Part shown: positions 32,606-45,209 of the stretch, in pieces
How the letters are laid out: each line of letters begins with the position of its first letter
Numbering within the stretch: the first letter of the stretch is position 1
From: Clitoria ternatea
Taxonomy: Eukaryota > Streptophyta > Magnoliopsida > Fabales > Fabaceae
Reading direction: 5' to 3'
DNA length: 64,000 nucleotides
Assembly (NCBI GenBank): GCA_037962975.1
Contig: CM075675.1
Location: forward strand, 1,374,001 to 1,438,000
Program-made: the position numbers and the translations under genes
Notes under the pieces: generated by a model
What the model saw: only the letters and a program-made list of their open reading frames with translations
What the model was told of the DNA's origin: nothing
The model's database searches: none

Positions 32606-33092
32606 CTTCCATCATTGTCCTTATGGTGGAGGACTCAAAACACCACTTTCTTATACCTTTGCAGTTCCCCAAACTTGGAACAATATTCTTACAATAAACG
32701 ACATAGTTCTCTCCAGTGAGAATAACGTAAATAAAATACAGTCATCCGTCCTGTTACACTACTCTACTGAACAGCGGATCGACCCATCTTTCCCTAAAAG
32801 AATTAAGGATCATGCCCCAAAGACAGGCACCTTCTTCTTAATACGCACTTGGGGACATGTATATATTTATCCGTTCTAAATTTTATTTGTTGTTTAATCT
32901 TCAGAGACGGTTGTTTCAATCCGACCTCAAGATTAATTATACAGAACGGATTAGCAACGATTTATATATGCATGAAACGATGAAGACAAATGCCTTAAAT
33001 GGAATTCATTCATTAAAAACAAGGCTGTACACAATAGTTCAAAATCCGGAGTTGATCCCGGTACACAACTATACATGTAAATGAAAAGAAAA
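32606..33092. other. Region downstream of antisense gene B
   Basis: Non-coding sequence between hairpin array 2 and the 3' end of gene B. It contains the dyad TCCGGAGTTGATCCCGG near 33046, shared with the 3' side of gene A. Short ORFs in it have no recognisable content. Confidence 0.6.
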
Positions 33093-35364
33093 CTACGGAG
33101 GAGGAATCTGTTCTTTAGTTTTCCGTGCCTCCTCAACACCAGGCTCTTGTGCCCCTTCCTTGGGAACCTCCATAGGAATCTCCCCTCCAGGAGCTTCAGC
33201 CCTTTCTTCAGAAGAAGGAACCTCAGACACAGGAAATACGTAATCCGGTCCCATGGTTTGACCCTCAGGAAGAGGAGGCAAACCATACAGGGACATTGGA
33301 GGATCTTCGTGACGACCATCCACCACTGCGACTAACTTTCCCCCATGGAACTCATAGAACGGATCCATTCCATAAAGGTTAAGTTTCGCAGTGGGGTTGC
33401 GGTAGAAGACTTGGCGTATGGCTAGGCCGAAGGACTCCTCGACAGCCCGGGTGCATATGTCTACTGCTTCTTCTCTCTCAGCTTTCGCCGTGGCCAATTC
33501 TTCCCGCAACTTGGACAGCTCCTCACTAGATACTTCGGACTCCACTTTCCTAGTCTTCAGTCCCTCTATCTCAAGAAGGAGCTTCTTCTCCCTTTGAGAC
33601 CACTCCTCAGCAGCAACTTTATTTTTATCCTGGCTGCTACAGAGTTCTTCCTCCTTCTCTGCCACTTTGCCTTCCAAGCCTTTGAGGTCGCCTTTAAGCT
33701 TGAGATTCTCTTTAGTCATCATCTCTCCGAACTCCCTAGATTTGGTGAGACGATCTTCCATTAACTTTATGGAGGCTTTTTCTTTTTCCGAGGAAAGGTT
33801 GAGCTCTTCTAATTTGTCACTCAGCTCTTCAACCTTATCGACGTTATCAGCCAACTCGCTGACTGAGGAAAGCATTCCAGCGAGTTCGGCTAACTGCCAC
33901 CTTCCGGCCTCACACGCTCCTTTAATTTCTTTAGCACTGAGCGTAGGCCGGAGTTTGTACATCGGTGGTGGAAGAGTGGCTGGAGTAGAACCCTCATAGG
34001 AGAGGAAGGGGGTGAGAAACGAATTGGTTGGGTAAGAGGTCGGCTTCGCCCCAGAAACCCCGGCAGTAATCCCTTTACCTCCAGAGGTAGCAGCTGCTGC
34101 TTCTGAGGTTTCAACAGGCTTATCCTCCGGAGTTCTACGCTTTTTGGACGGGCCTCCCACTGAGTCATTCTTAATTTTTCTTCTCCTCTCAGAAACTTGA
34201 GGATGACCCGTGGCTATATCCGCGGCAGAGGAACCGCCCTCAACCAACGGAACGTCCCCTTCAGCATCCGAGGTCAATATTATTAATTCAGGACGATCCT
34301 TAGTTGAGGGCCTGGGCTTAACCTCGTTTTCACGAGCAACGGACTTACCCGCCGCCTTGAATTTCTTTAACTTGTCCATCTCTGGAGTTTCTTGTTCTAT
34401 TTCACCTACATGAACAAACACAAGATGTTAGCAACTATAAATATTTTATATATATTTGGTAAAGGAGAAAGGATGAAATAAAACGAGAAATACGCAAATA
34501 TTCCTCCCGAACTCCGCTTGAGCTACTTAGCAAACGCCTACACGAAAAGACGTGACGACGTGTAGTGTGTGATTCAAGTGCGAACAACACTCTCGACGTA
34601 TCACGAGACAGATCGGATTGATCAGTGTAGTACGCGTGGGAGCTCAAGAGAAAGTGTTTGTGTGTCCAACTCAAGGGAAATTTGTCGACGCCCTCTTCAT
34701 CCTTCCAAAATATTGGTTTGCCCTTCTTAATGGATATGCGAGTGAAATAAGTCTTGAAGGACTTCCCATCGACCTTGGCAGAATCCGTATAAGACTCAAA
34801 GTTCACAAAGGAACAGAGAGTCCGAAGAGTCACCAGACCAACTCCACCCTGCTTATTTGCCCTTCGAACTACTTGGGTGTAATAGAACAGCATCGCTACA
34901 GTTGGTGTGAAATTAAAATGTTCACCCAAGACCTCCAAAGCTAGGATGAGGCCCCAACCGTTGGGATGAAGTTGGGAGGGTGCACAGTTCAGAAACTTCA
35001 AGACGCCCATCTGGAGTTCGGTTAGAGGGAAACGAACTCCCAGATAATGAAAAATAAAGTCGTACATATATACAGAGCGGTCATTAGGGACGACATAGCA
35101 TATCCGTTCTGTCGGAAGTGGTGCGTAAACCCTATACCACTTTTTTGTCTCTTCATCCGTACTCAGCGTGAACCTCGGTTGAATCCGGGATCCCTCCTCA
35201 TCCGCATGACGAGAGGCCAAGTTCTTAAACTCGCTGGACACCCAACAGAAAGGCCATTTAGCCTGAACCTCCTCCCAATTCAGCCTCGAAGCAACAACGC
35301 TATAGAGACCTTCAGTTGTCCTCGAAATAGCGCTATTTCCAGAGGTTCCCTCTCTAGTGGCCAT
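33093..35364 (-). CDS. Antisense gene B: gypsy-type transposon domain plus coiled-coil protein
   Basis: Diverged paralogue of gene A, predicted as exons 35364-34494 and 34405-33093, about 727 residues. The 88-nt intron (34406-34493) has GT-AG ends and splits Arg at the same place as in gene A. The start (MATREGTSG) has no in-frame upstream alternative. The domain near residues 85-200 resembles Pfam PF04195 (LGVRFPLTELQMG, APSQLHPNGW, YYTQVVRRANK). Exon 2 carries a basic stretch (SERRRKIK, KKRRT), a long coiled coil and the conserved end (VFYRNP, DPFYEFHGGKLVAVVD). Both coding parts are open, which suggests selection up to recent time. No enzymatic motif is visible. A nuclear or particle-associated structural role is only a guess. 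Confidence 0.8.
34406..34493 (-). other. Predicted intron of antisense gene B (88 nt)
   Basis: On the minus strand the donor is TTTGC^GTATTT and the acceptor TTCATGTAG^GTGAAAT. Phase 1, at the EEYLR / EIEQETPEM junction, homologous to the intron in gene A. Confidence 0.75.
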
Positions 35365-35738
35365 TTGAATTTTCTAAATCGAACTCCTTAATCTACGATA
35401 AGAAATAAAATGTCGTCAGAAGGTTGTAATCATTACTCACTGTATTTTAAAAACAACTACAATCAGAGGACGACTCTGAGAAGGGAAAGATTCACAAGGA
35501 TTCTTCCCCATGACTATTAGGGCTGCGGGAAACTGATTCCCCCCCTAGATGAAGCCTACCTTCTTTAACTAAGAAGTAGCAAAACAAAACAAGACCAGAA
35601 CAACAAGGAAGAAATAGTTACCTTAGACGATAACGATGAAACCCTCGTAATGTAGGCAGCGAACTTCCTTGAAAAATTTCTGCAGAATTTTGTTAAGGAA
35701 ACAAAAGCGAGTGGAACCCAGAATCCACTAAGTATTCC

Positions 35739-35978
35739 TTTTATAGGAAACGAGGAGGCTCGGTTACCCCCTCTTGAAGTTGTGTCGTTCTCGATAAAAC
35801 GCATTCGTTCACAAGCGAAACGACACAACCGTTCCAAATTCTTGGGCGCCAAAACGATAGCGACTCAGCGAAGGGCTATCCACTAGGCCCAAAAGTTTCG
35901 ACAACTTCGGGCCCATTAAGCCCAAAACGATGGTTAATGAGATTTTCATCTCAGACGCAATAATTGCTTGCCCACGTG
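35739..35978 (-). promoter_or_regulatory. Candidate promoter of antisense gene B
   Basis: On the minus strand, TATAAAA (35739-35745) lies about 375 bp upstream of the start codon. Just upstream is a perfect 11-bp inverted repeat GTTGTGTCGTT (35779-35789) / AACGACACAAC (35819-35829), then a G-box CACGTG (35973-35978). A probable 5'-leader intron runs from CTAAG^GTAACT (near 35622) to TCGTAG^ATTAAG (near 35395). Confidence 0.6.
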
Positions 35979-36261
35979 ATTAAAAGCATTAATGTCCAAT
36001 CATGCAACGCAATTCGTGCTTTACAGCCGTTACACGAACTTCAAGAGCTTTCAATTCCAATAAACTCTTGAAATTCTCGTACAACGAATCTTTGTCCGAA
36101 TCCGTTGTGGCCGCATTGACAGGTCGGATCTATTAATTTTAGAACGGTTCTTTACGAATGACAACAGATGCTAAGGAACTGTTACACACGTAAGCTTACC
36201 GATATTAAGACCTCTCGCAGGATTGAGTAGCTTATGTGAACAACCATTCGGTCCCTCACAC

Positions 36262-36276
36262 AAGCTAGGGGACATA
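36262..36276 (+). other. Polypurine tract of the Tat element
   Basis: AAGCTAGGGGACATA directly before the 3' LTR. Confidence 0.75.
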
Positions 36277-37006
36277 TGATCCGGTCTCAATACCGGTATC
36301 CGATCTGCTATGCATATTTCAACGTCTTTGATAAGACATCTACGTGTAACCGGTGTCATCGGTATACATCCGGACTGTAATTCCGTATCAAGCGTTCTCC
36401 CTATACCGGTTGTTCAGGATAACACCATGACATCGGATAATACATACGTCACTGTGCAAAAGACAAGGATTGTTGCTACAGGGATCGATCAATAATTCCC
36501 TGCACTACGAGCCAAATTCTGCTCACGGGAATGGTCAACTTGTTCCCTAATCCTAGTCTACATTCTCTATGCTCAATATAAAATAGCCACTTGACCCAAT
36601 CATGCAGGTAAGTGCGCAATATAATAATGCTAATGGGAGTTGGTGGTTCCCCATCAACGAATCCTCGTTAATCGAGCCAATCAGGTATATGAACTCACTT
36701 CATGATTGAAGTGAGGGATCTTCAGCTCATTTTTTACGACTGATTACTCTCTGAATACATTCCTTACTTGGAATATAATCACTGACTTGAGCGTCGGAGA
36801 ATCTTTGCAGGTGACATCACCATTCGCCCACTTCAACGCGTTAGGTCGGTGTGAAGGATCTCCAGAACGCCCAATCCGCTTTCCTCACTCAAGGACAACG
36901 GATACCTACACCGGATACATATACATCCGGTCTTCTATACAGTATTTACATACTATTTATGACTGGTCTGAGTCCGGATCTCTAGACCCCGGTTCAGGAC
37001 AGATCA
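36277..37006 (+). repeat. 3' LTR of the Tat element
   Basis: 730 bp, same ends as the 5' LTR, followed by the CCATT duplication. Confidence 0.95.
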
Positions 37007-37011
37007 CCATT

Positions 37012-37345
37012 TTATAGCATGAGATGCTTGTGTGGATGATTAAATGAGTAATATGGTATAACAATCATGCTTATTGGTGATGTATGCATATGAAATGTGA
37101 TTTCTGTGTTGATTGTGGTTTTCAGGATTCCACAAAAGACCTTGAGTAGACTCAAGGCAAGCTTATTGAGTGGGACTCAGGGCTAGCCCACAACACTATC
37201 GTTGTTGCTGAGAGTGATGTGTTTCTCGAGAGAGTAAACGGTTTGGTATCAGTAAAACGGTCGGATCAGCTGAGAGCTGAATATATATGGCTGAGAGACT
37301 ATGTGTTGCAACACTGCATTTTATCATGTGCATTGGGTCCATGTG

Positions 37346-37376
<31 letters not shown>

Positions 37377-39865
37377 GAATATGCATTAATGTATGTTATT
37401 GAGAATAACATAATTGTAATAGCAATATGATATGATATTGAGAATATCTAGTGAATTATGAAGTGAGTTAAATGATAGTGAATGGGTTAATTGATTATGA
37501 TATTGTAGAATATGTTAGAGAATTGGATAGGTTGATCTGATTCAATCATTGTCATTTAACATATATTGAGTTCTTTCTGTGGCTATTTTCAGTGGAACTA
37601 GACCATGAGAGCGATTGGTGAGACATCACCACGATGTGCAGGAGACATTGTATATATGCCTGTATATATATATATTGTATAGTATTTTAGTGGTGTAGCC
37701 TTGGCTGACTCATGTATATAACTTTTTTTATGGATGTAATCTGCTTAGTAGATTCTAGGTAGCTGACGGCTTCATTGGAAGCCTAGATGGTGTTTTAATT
37801 GTATATATTAGATGATGTAATGATGAGATATGTGATGATGATGATGATATTTGGTTGTGGTGACCATGGATGGTCCCATATTAGGCTTCAGATGCATTGA
37901 TATGTCTAGGAACTGTAATTATGGAGCTTGATACATTGCATGAACGTTATGGGTAGGATTTGTTTATGTGTGTAATTGAGTTAGGTTATGTGTTGAATCT
38001 TAATTTGACGATGGATGTACGAAATATGAGGTTTTCATGTGAGTTTTATGCATAATCATGCAAGTGATAGGGTCATATTGCGTTTTGTGGGGTTTGGATG
38101 CCATGGGATGCTTTCAATGTGTGAATTAGAACGGACTAATTCCACTGAGAAATGAGGCTTATGTTGCATGTTATAGCTTAGAAATGGTCAAAATGTACTT
38201 TTGTACATATCTTAGTCATATATTAGAATTTTGGCAAACGAACTGTGCCAACAGCTCTAGAATAAGGAAACTATAGTGCCCATGAAGTTTCGTAGCAATC
38301 GAAGTTGAAACGGGCAAAATAGGTAGGTTGAAAGTTGATTTATAAGTTAGGAGCTGTCATTTTCGCTCAAGCGAGCTAAATCTTGCTTGAGCGAATCTAT
38401 GTATGAGTCTGGGGTGCATTTTGTCGAAATATCATTCAAGCGAGTGCCAAAAGAATGGTTTCTGCCAAAATTTTGCTCAAGCGAAAGTATTTTCGCTTAA
38501 ACGAGCTGATCAGGGTCTAATTATGTCCTATTCTTGCTCAAGAAAGCTGATTCAGGTTTTGCTTCCTTCATAAAAATTGTAGAGAAATTTGTCACTGTCA
38601 TTTTGACACCTAATTTGCATCGATCGAAGATTGGTAGCCCGAGTTATGCCCAAAATACTAAAAGGTGTTCAAGCTGAAACTTTCAGCAGAGCTGATTTTA
38701 TAAATTTGTGAATTAGGCAGTCTTAGGGGCATAATTGTCCCTTAACTTCTTCATAACAATTGTAGGTATTTGAGTTGCGGATGTGTACAAACTGGATTCA
38801 TCTTAATTAAAGTTGTGTAACTCTGATTTGACTCAATTTACCGAGTAGTGTATAGGGAGCCGACGTGCTAAAAAATTTTCTTTGGATAATTTTGAAGTGC
38901 ACAAGCCTAGGATACATTATTAGGGACCCGTAGAGTCATATGGGGACATCCTAGGACGGATGTGATTATTTTTGAAAAAAAATCCCCCATATTTTTATAT
39001 TATTAGTGTTACAGATTAGGTATCTGATAACTTCACTAAAGGTTTAAAATTCGTTTTGGTACCTAATTGTGAAGGTTGATAATGATATAGTGATCATATG
39101 CATAATGATGATGAATTAGATATATATAAACGTTCATGCCCAAGAATTGTGTAAGAACTTATGTAATGTTATATATGTGAAATAGGCAGGCCTATAAAGA
39201 TGGCATACAACCTCAAAATTGATTATTGATGAGTATGTATTGGTGAAGGCATAATAACCTTGTAAATGAAATAATGGACTTCTTATTTAGTTGAAGTTTA
39301 TGCATAAGTAAAAAACTGGATATGCTAGATTTGGATCCATAAGGTTCTAGAACCTTCGGATAGGATTGATAGCTTATATATAGTGTTTGAAATGTGTAAG
39401 AATTGGAATGGCCCAATTTAAATGAAAAATGATAGGTCAAGTTGATGGAAATGGTTTAAAATGGCCCAATTACGTTTCTGGGCATATCTCGTTGTTGAGA
39501 ATTTTTAGGTACGGTCAAGACCAACAGGTCATAATTGGCGTGCATTAGCTTGTGTTAAAATTTCATAGCATTTGGAGGTCAAACGAGTAAGTTAAGGTAT
39601 GCGGGAGTTGGTTGAGGGTCAAAATTCTGTGTAATTCTATAGTCTGGGAGTCTGGTAATCAATTACCAGAAAGCAAACCTGAAAACTGCATAGATTGCTC
39701 GTAAGTAATCGATTATGGTAATCAATTACCTGTAATCGATTACACATATTGTGTAATCGATCACTGTCAGGAACCATGTGAATTATTCATTTTAATTGTG
39801 CAATCATGGGATTTATGACTCCGTAAGCCTAGGTTATCCTAGAGACATGTAGTGTCACTTAGAGT
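37012..39865 (+). repeat. Repeat X, copy 1, right piece (LTR-like)
   Basis: Continues the repeat cut at 17125. It matches 50460-51540 through GATTCCACAAAAGACCTTG, GGTCGGATCAGCTG, GGTAGCTGACGGCTTCA and GGTGACCATGGATGGTCCCA. X copies 2 and 3 start TGTAACATCC, so X is probably a long LTR of another Ty3/gypsy family. This piece carries CGCTCAAGCG-type motifs (38360-38530) and GTAATCGATTAC motifs (39705-39770), and an (AT)n tract at 37350-37376. No protein-coding region is recognisable. Confidence 0.7.
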
Positions 39866-42800
39866 TGTAACATCCTATTTTTTTTACTCAAATAGAAAAT
39901 AGATATTAATATCTCTTTAATGAGAAAATACTTATTATTAGTTAGTTAATTTTTTAACTAATTAATATTTTTATAAAATTTTGGTACTTATATTTAAATT
40001 ATTTTTTAAAAAAAAATAAAATGAAATAATAATAAAATAAAAATATGCATATTTAACAAAGATTTTAAAATGACTTAATTAGTATTCACTAATTAAGAAA
40101 ATTATATTAAGAATTTTCGATATCTTTATTATTCACAATTAATATTTTATGTTCTTATATTTATGTTTTTACATATTTAAGATTTAACTCTTATTAGAAT
40201 TTTAAAATAAAAATTTGAAGGAATTAGAATATGGTTATTTAGAACTTTTTGATCTATGCATTATTTATGATTTTCTGGAATTTTTGAATTTTTTAATAAA
40301 TATTTGAGAAAATAACCGAAATGCCACTGCCGACATCATCGCTTACATCATCGGTTGGTAAATACTCACATCATGAATAGTGACCGGTGGGTAAATACTC
40401 ACATCATGAATAGTGACCGGTGGGTAAATACTCACATCATGAATAGTAAAATAAATAATTAAGTAATCTTAAATAGTAAATTTCTCTTCCTATAAATAGA
40501 TGGCTCATTTACAACATTTCCACACCAAAATTAGAGAGAAAATCTAGAGAGATAGTGCGTAAGAAATTAGTGGGGAGTAAATTCTTTTGGTTAAAAGAGA
40601 TTCTGCCGGAGGTGTAAGGTAATAATATTCTCTTCTAAATTCTTTTTATGATTATTTAGTTTATTCTTTTTAGCACTCTTAAACCATTAGTATACTAGTA
40701 CTATTATGAATAAGTTACTACGGTAAAAATAAATTACCACTATATTATGTTTTTACTGTTACTATTTACTATTACTATTCATAATTTACCATTTACTGTT
40801 ATTATTCAAAATTTATTTACCGTTATTATTCAAAATTATTAGTTACTGTTACTATTCAAAATTTACTATTTACCATTACTATTCAAAATTTACTATTTAC
40901 TGTTACTATTCAAAATTTACTATTTACCATTTCTATTTACGATTTATCATTTACCGCTATTATTCAAAAGTTACTATTCATAATTTATTATTTACCGTTA
41001 CCATTCAAAATTTACTATTTATGATTTACCATTTACCAATACTATTTAAAATTTACTATTTAACATTTTATTCATGATTTACTATTTATCGTTACTATTT
41101 AAAAATTACTATTTACCGTTACTATAAAAAAATTATTAGTTACCGTTACTATTGATGATTTACTATTTACCATTACTATTACTGTTACTATGCATACTTA
41201 CTATTTATCATTCTGATAGTAATCTTAATTTTTATTTTATGCATATACTGAAATAAATTAGTATTAATATTTTTTTTAGAACTTGGAGGCACAGAGCGAA
41301 TTCACTTTTGGTAGCAATTCCAGGTAAGGGGGAGTGGGATAAAAATATAATATGGAAAGACATAAGAATAATGGGAGGAGTCCCCTACTCCTTTTAAATT
41401 TAATAATATTATTATTTTAAAATAATAAATTTTAAATTAAGTATCTTGTGTAACTTATTCTGAATTACTTATGCAAAGACTTTGACTATTATGACCTATA
41501 TGGACTTATATAGACCTATGCAAGGAAATGAACTATAAAGGCTTGGAATTAAGTTTATTAAATTAAATAACTGTTAAACTTTAAATTATGATATTTATGA
41601 ATGATATTTATTTGATTTGATTATGATTGACAATATTGGTGATTGATGATATTTGATTGTGATTGATGATATTACAATACTTGATTGTGATTGATGAGTG
41701 ATTGATGATCTTGTGATGTGGAGTTTGAGCATATAGCAAACAAACACGAAGCTAAAACTCAGTAAGAATATACTTATTCCTTACTCTTTATAGTATTACT
41801 TTAAATAAAATTATTTATGATAATTTCTCAATGTTTATTCAGGATTATTATTAAGAAATTTTTCTTAATTTTCAATAAAAATATATAATTTCTATAACTT
41901 ACCTTTTTCTTCCAAAATAAATTATTTAATTAAATTTTAGAATAATTTTTAGTTATAAAAATAAAGAAAAAGAAATTGTTTTATGAAAATAATATATTCA
42001 TATATGTATATGAAAATATTTGATTCTTAAATGGAATAAGATACTTCAATAATATTTCATTTTAAACTTTTGGAAATAAGAGTTTTTAATTTCAAAAGTG
42101 CTTTATTATATACTTTTCAAGCATTATAATTTAAGATGGAAAAAGATCGATAATTTAAACTTGTGTCTAAAGTAAATTAATTTCCTATAAATGATCTAAA
42201 GAAGGTTTGGAATATATTAAGACTTTGAAACTCAAATCACAATAATATTGATTTGTGAGTGATAAAGAAAACTGTACTAAAATTCTTCTGCGGGAGGCAG
42301 AACTTATTTAAGAGTATGGAAATGTACAGTTTATCGGGGTGGCTATGTTGTTATTTATAGGCCCCGAAGATATAATTTATACTTGAGTTTCTAAAAGTCT
42401 TAACCAACTCAATACACGAGTAGTTCATGCATCATGAATCATTAAAAAGAAATAAGATGTGATATTGCCTGGGGACGGATTATAGAAACCGAGGATACAT
42501 TAGATGAGGCTTAATTGCGAGCCTTGGGATGAGCGGGTGTTAAAGGGTGCTTCAGGTGACCTGGGGTCGCTCCTTAGTGTCGGGTACTTTCACAATAAAA
42601 ACCTTTTCAATCTGACTAGTCTCTAAGTGTTTCCATGCCAGTTGAGTTGTTCATATGCCATGAAGGCATTTATGTTATTATTATCCAGAATTATGGAACA
42701 GTGTAAACTCCTGGTTGGCCCAGTGCAGAATTAAAACTTTAAGGGCCCACATGCATAAACTGAATGAGATAGTAGCATAAGCATTACATAACATTCATGT

Positions 42801-43494
42801 GATTGTGACATTCTATTTGGATGGTTATGAATGAAAATATAAGTGTTATGTATGTGGAAACCCTGTATTCATAATTGATTGTGTATGATATTATGACTGA
42901 TATTATTATATTAGTTTGTGAAAACCCTTATGCTTATGTCTTATCTGTAATATATTATATTTTGTTTCTCACTCCTTCTTGTTTGAATTTTTGTGTCCAA
43001 AATATATGATATATGATATATAGCTAGCAGTCCAAGATGGAAGGAAATGTAATTACAAGAGGGTAAAGTGGTCTCATCCTCAATCGATTAGATGAAGAGA
43101 TATGACAAGAGTAGGATTCAAAAACTCGATGGTTCAAGGACTAGGAAATGATTAGTCACATTTATAGTAGAGGTATAGTTTAGTTTTATTTTGCCTTCTT
43201 ACAATATCAAGTTAGATAATTGTAACAAGGTAAAGGTTAAACTTTGATAAACTCTTTCATTCAGATATAATATTGTAATGATTTATCACTTATGATTTCT
43301 ATAAATTATTTTGTCATTATGGACAAATATTGAAAGACAATGTTTTTTTACTTTCAATATTCAAAGGAAATCAGATGTATATACGTCCTTGTATACGTGA
43401 GATAAAGAGTGATAAATATGTATATCTTTCTAAAAGTTTTTTTTAAAAGTAAGAAGAATACATATATATCTCGTGTATATAAGAGGGTGTTACA
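39866..43494 (+). mobile_element. Solo LTR, Tekay-related long subfamily (copy B)
   Basis: 3629 bp from TGTAACATCC to GGGTGTTACA, with the same layout as copy A, including the shared block around AGCTAGCAGTCCAAGATGGA (43022) and the two 3' hairpins. AGAGT occurs at 39861-39865 and again at 43496-43500, one base past the expected junction, so the duplication is plausible but offset. It is inserted in or at the end of repeat X. No internal sequence adjoins. Confidence 0.8.
40350..40448 (+). repeat. 33-bp tandem repeat, three copies, in solo LTR B
   Basis: The unit contains GGTAAATACTCACATCATGA followed by ATAGTGACCGGTG and is repeated nearly perfectly three times. It is absent from copy A and from the Tekay LTRs, so it is a local expansion. 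Confidence 0.85.
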
Positions 43495-43581
43495 AAGAGT
43501 CGTCTTAAGTTGGTTGCAAGCTTATAGTTTGCTTATGCAACTTAATTTATTCAACTCGCTTGATTTAAGGGTTACACTAAC

Positions 43582-43634
<53 letters not shown>

Positions 43635-45209
43635 CTTTTAACGTTTTTCAATAATGCATAGAATCATGTAACCAAAAGTTGGAAGTAAAACGCATGTTTC
43701 GACTATAATTTATATACAAGATACAACCATTGCTTTTACTTTCTAACTCGCATGTTAGTATTATGAATTGAATTATATGTACTTTGATTATGATGATTAA
43801 ATACAATATATTTCTTCAAATTCTTTTTATAATAATCCCATTATTTAACTTTTTTTTGGTAGATCTATTATCTAACTTTACAAGAATTAGACATTGTAAT
43901 TGATTTTTCTAATAGCATTAAAGTTAATTTAATTTGTAACTAATAATATTAATTTTTCAATAATATTTATGTTTTTAGAATTATCATTAACAGAGAGACC
44001 CTAACTTCTTATATTCTACGAGAAATTTCTAATGAATAATAATATAATTGTTTAAAAATAATAAATACATATTATAAATATATTATAAAATCAATAAAAA
44101 CTTTAAAAATAAAATAATATAAAATACCAATAATATATACATATATAATCCATTTTGAAAATATATTTTAACCATTTTTTATCTTATATATTTTGGGCCC
44201 CCTCTTTTAAAATAGCTTGTTATGCTTGAAGTAATTTCTGCTGAAATGTTTTTAATTGTTATTAAGTCAGTTTTTAAATTTCAAAATATTTTAAATTCGT
44301 CTATTTGTGATAAAATTATTAATGGTATTAACTTAATTATTGATTGAGATATTAACAAAGACACATAATTACCTTGTATGTCATGAAATGTTAGATTAGA
44401 TGAAAACTTATAATCATCAGATAAATCAATATAATTGTTTCTGTTATTTTTTATAAAATATCTATTAATAGTAAAATTCATAATTGTTGTGTTCAAAATC
44501 TTTTATCTTCCTCTTTCAATTAAGGGTAGATTTTGAGGACCAAAGTTAAAGAACTTGAAATATAAAACTAGTTGAAACAAAACAAATCGACTAACTTGAA
44601 ACATGGGTTTTAATAGTAATGTAAAGGGATAAATTGATTTATATAAAAAGAAGACAAAAGACTAAATCTTAAAAAATATAAAGAAGTAAACTTATATTTT
44701 ATCCAAACAAACAAATAGTGTGATCATATATTTGAACTTGGGATACTATTCCAATCCATGTACTAAACTACAAAAGAAATAGTTGAATTTAAAGAAGAAC
44801 AAACCAAAAAGAAAGATGGTGGTGGTGCAGATCAATAATGAAAATGTGGTAGGAAGATGAATACAAGTAGAAGGGGTTGAATACTGTGGTGATGAGGAGT
44901 GAGGATAAAGGGAATAATAGGTGGGTCGGAAAATGAGAGTGCAAAGCAAAGGGTGAATTTCACTTGATGTGTCGGAAAAATAATAATGTTTTTCAGTGCC
45001 TTTTGGGAAGCAAATTGCTTTGTTTCCTTTTCTCCATTCAGTGTCCAGTCACTGTACTATGTGACCTTTCTTACAGTACCCACAACAAGGCTACCTAGCT
45101 ACAAACCACTCTGTTTGGCTCCTTTTGGTTAAGGCTGCAACCAAAATGTGCCCCCTCCTCTCTATTTTCTATTTATTCTCATCACTTCACCTTACTTTAT
45201 AACTATCTT
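43495..45209. other. AT-rich non-coding DNA with (TA)n tract
   Basis: A TA microsatellite lies at 43585-43632. Small ORFs here (43409-43633, 44281-44496, 44746-44949) are low-complexity or unrecognisable. Confidence 0.5.

Larger units (their letters stand above)
20888..37006 (+). mobile_element. Complete Tat-lineage Ty3/gypsy retrotransposon with antisense genes
   Basis: 16.1 kb, flanked by CCATT at 20883-20887 and 37007-37011. Order: 730-bp LTR, primer binding site, gag and pol in one frame (21683-27154), hairpin arrays, two antisense genes (28689-31212 and 33093-35364), polypurine tract, 730-bp LTR. A second, archaeal-type RNase H between RT/RNase H and integrase, a long 3' region and antisense ORFs there are known marks of the Tat lineage. 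By hand count the LTRs differ at three bases of 730. Two TGA codons break the polyprotein. Carrying two antisense genes and two hairpin-array types is the unusual part. Confidence 0.95.
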
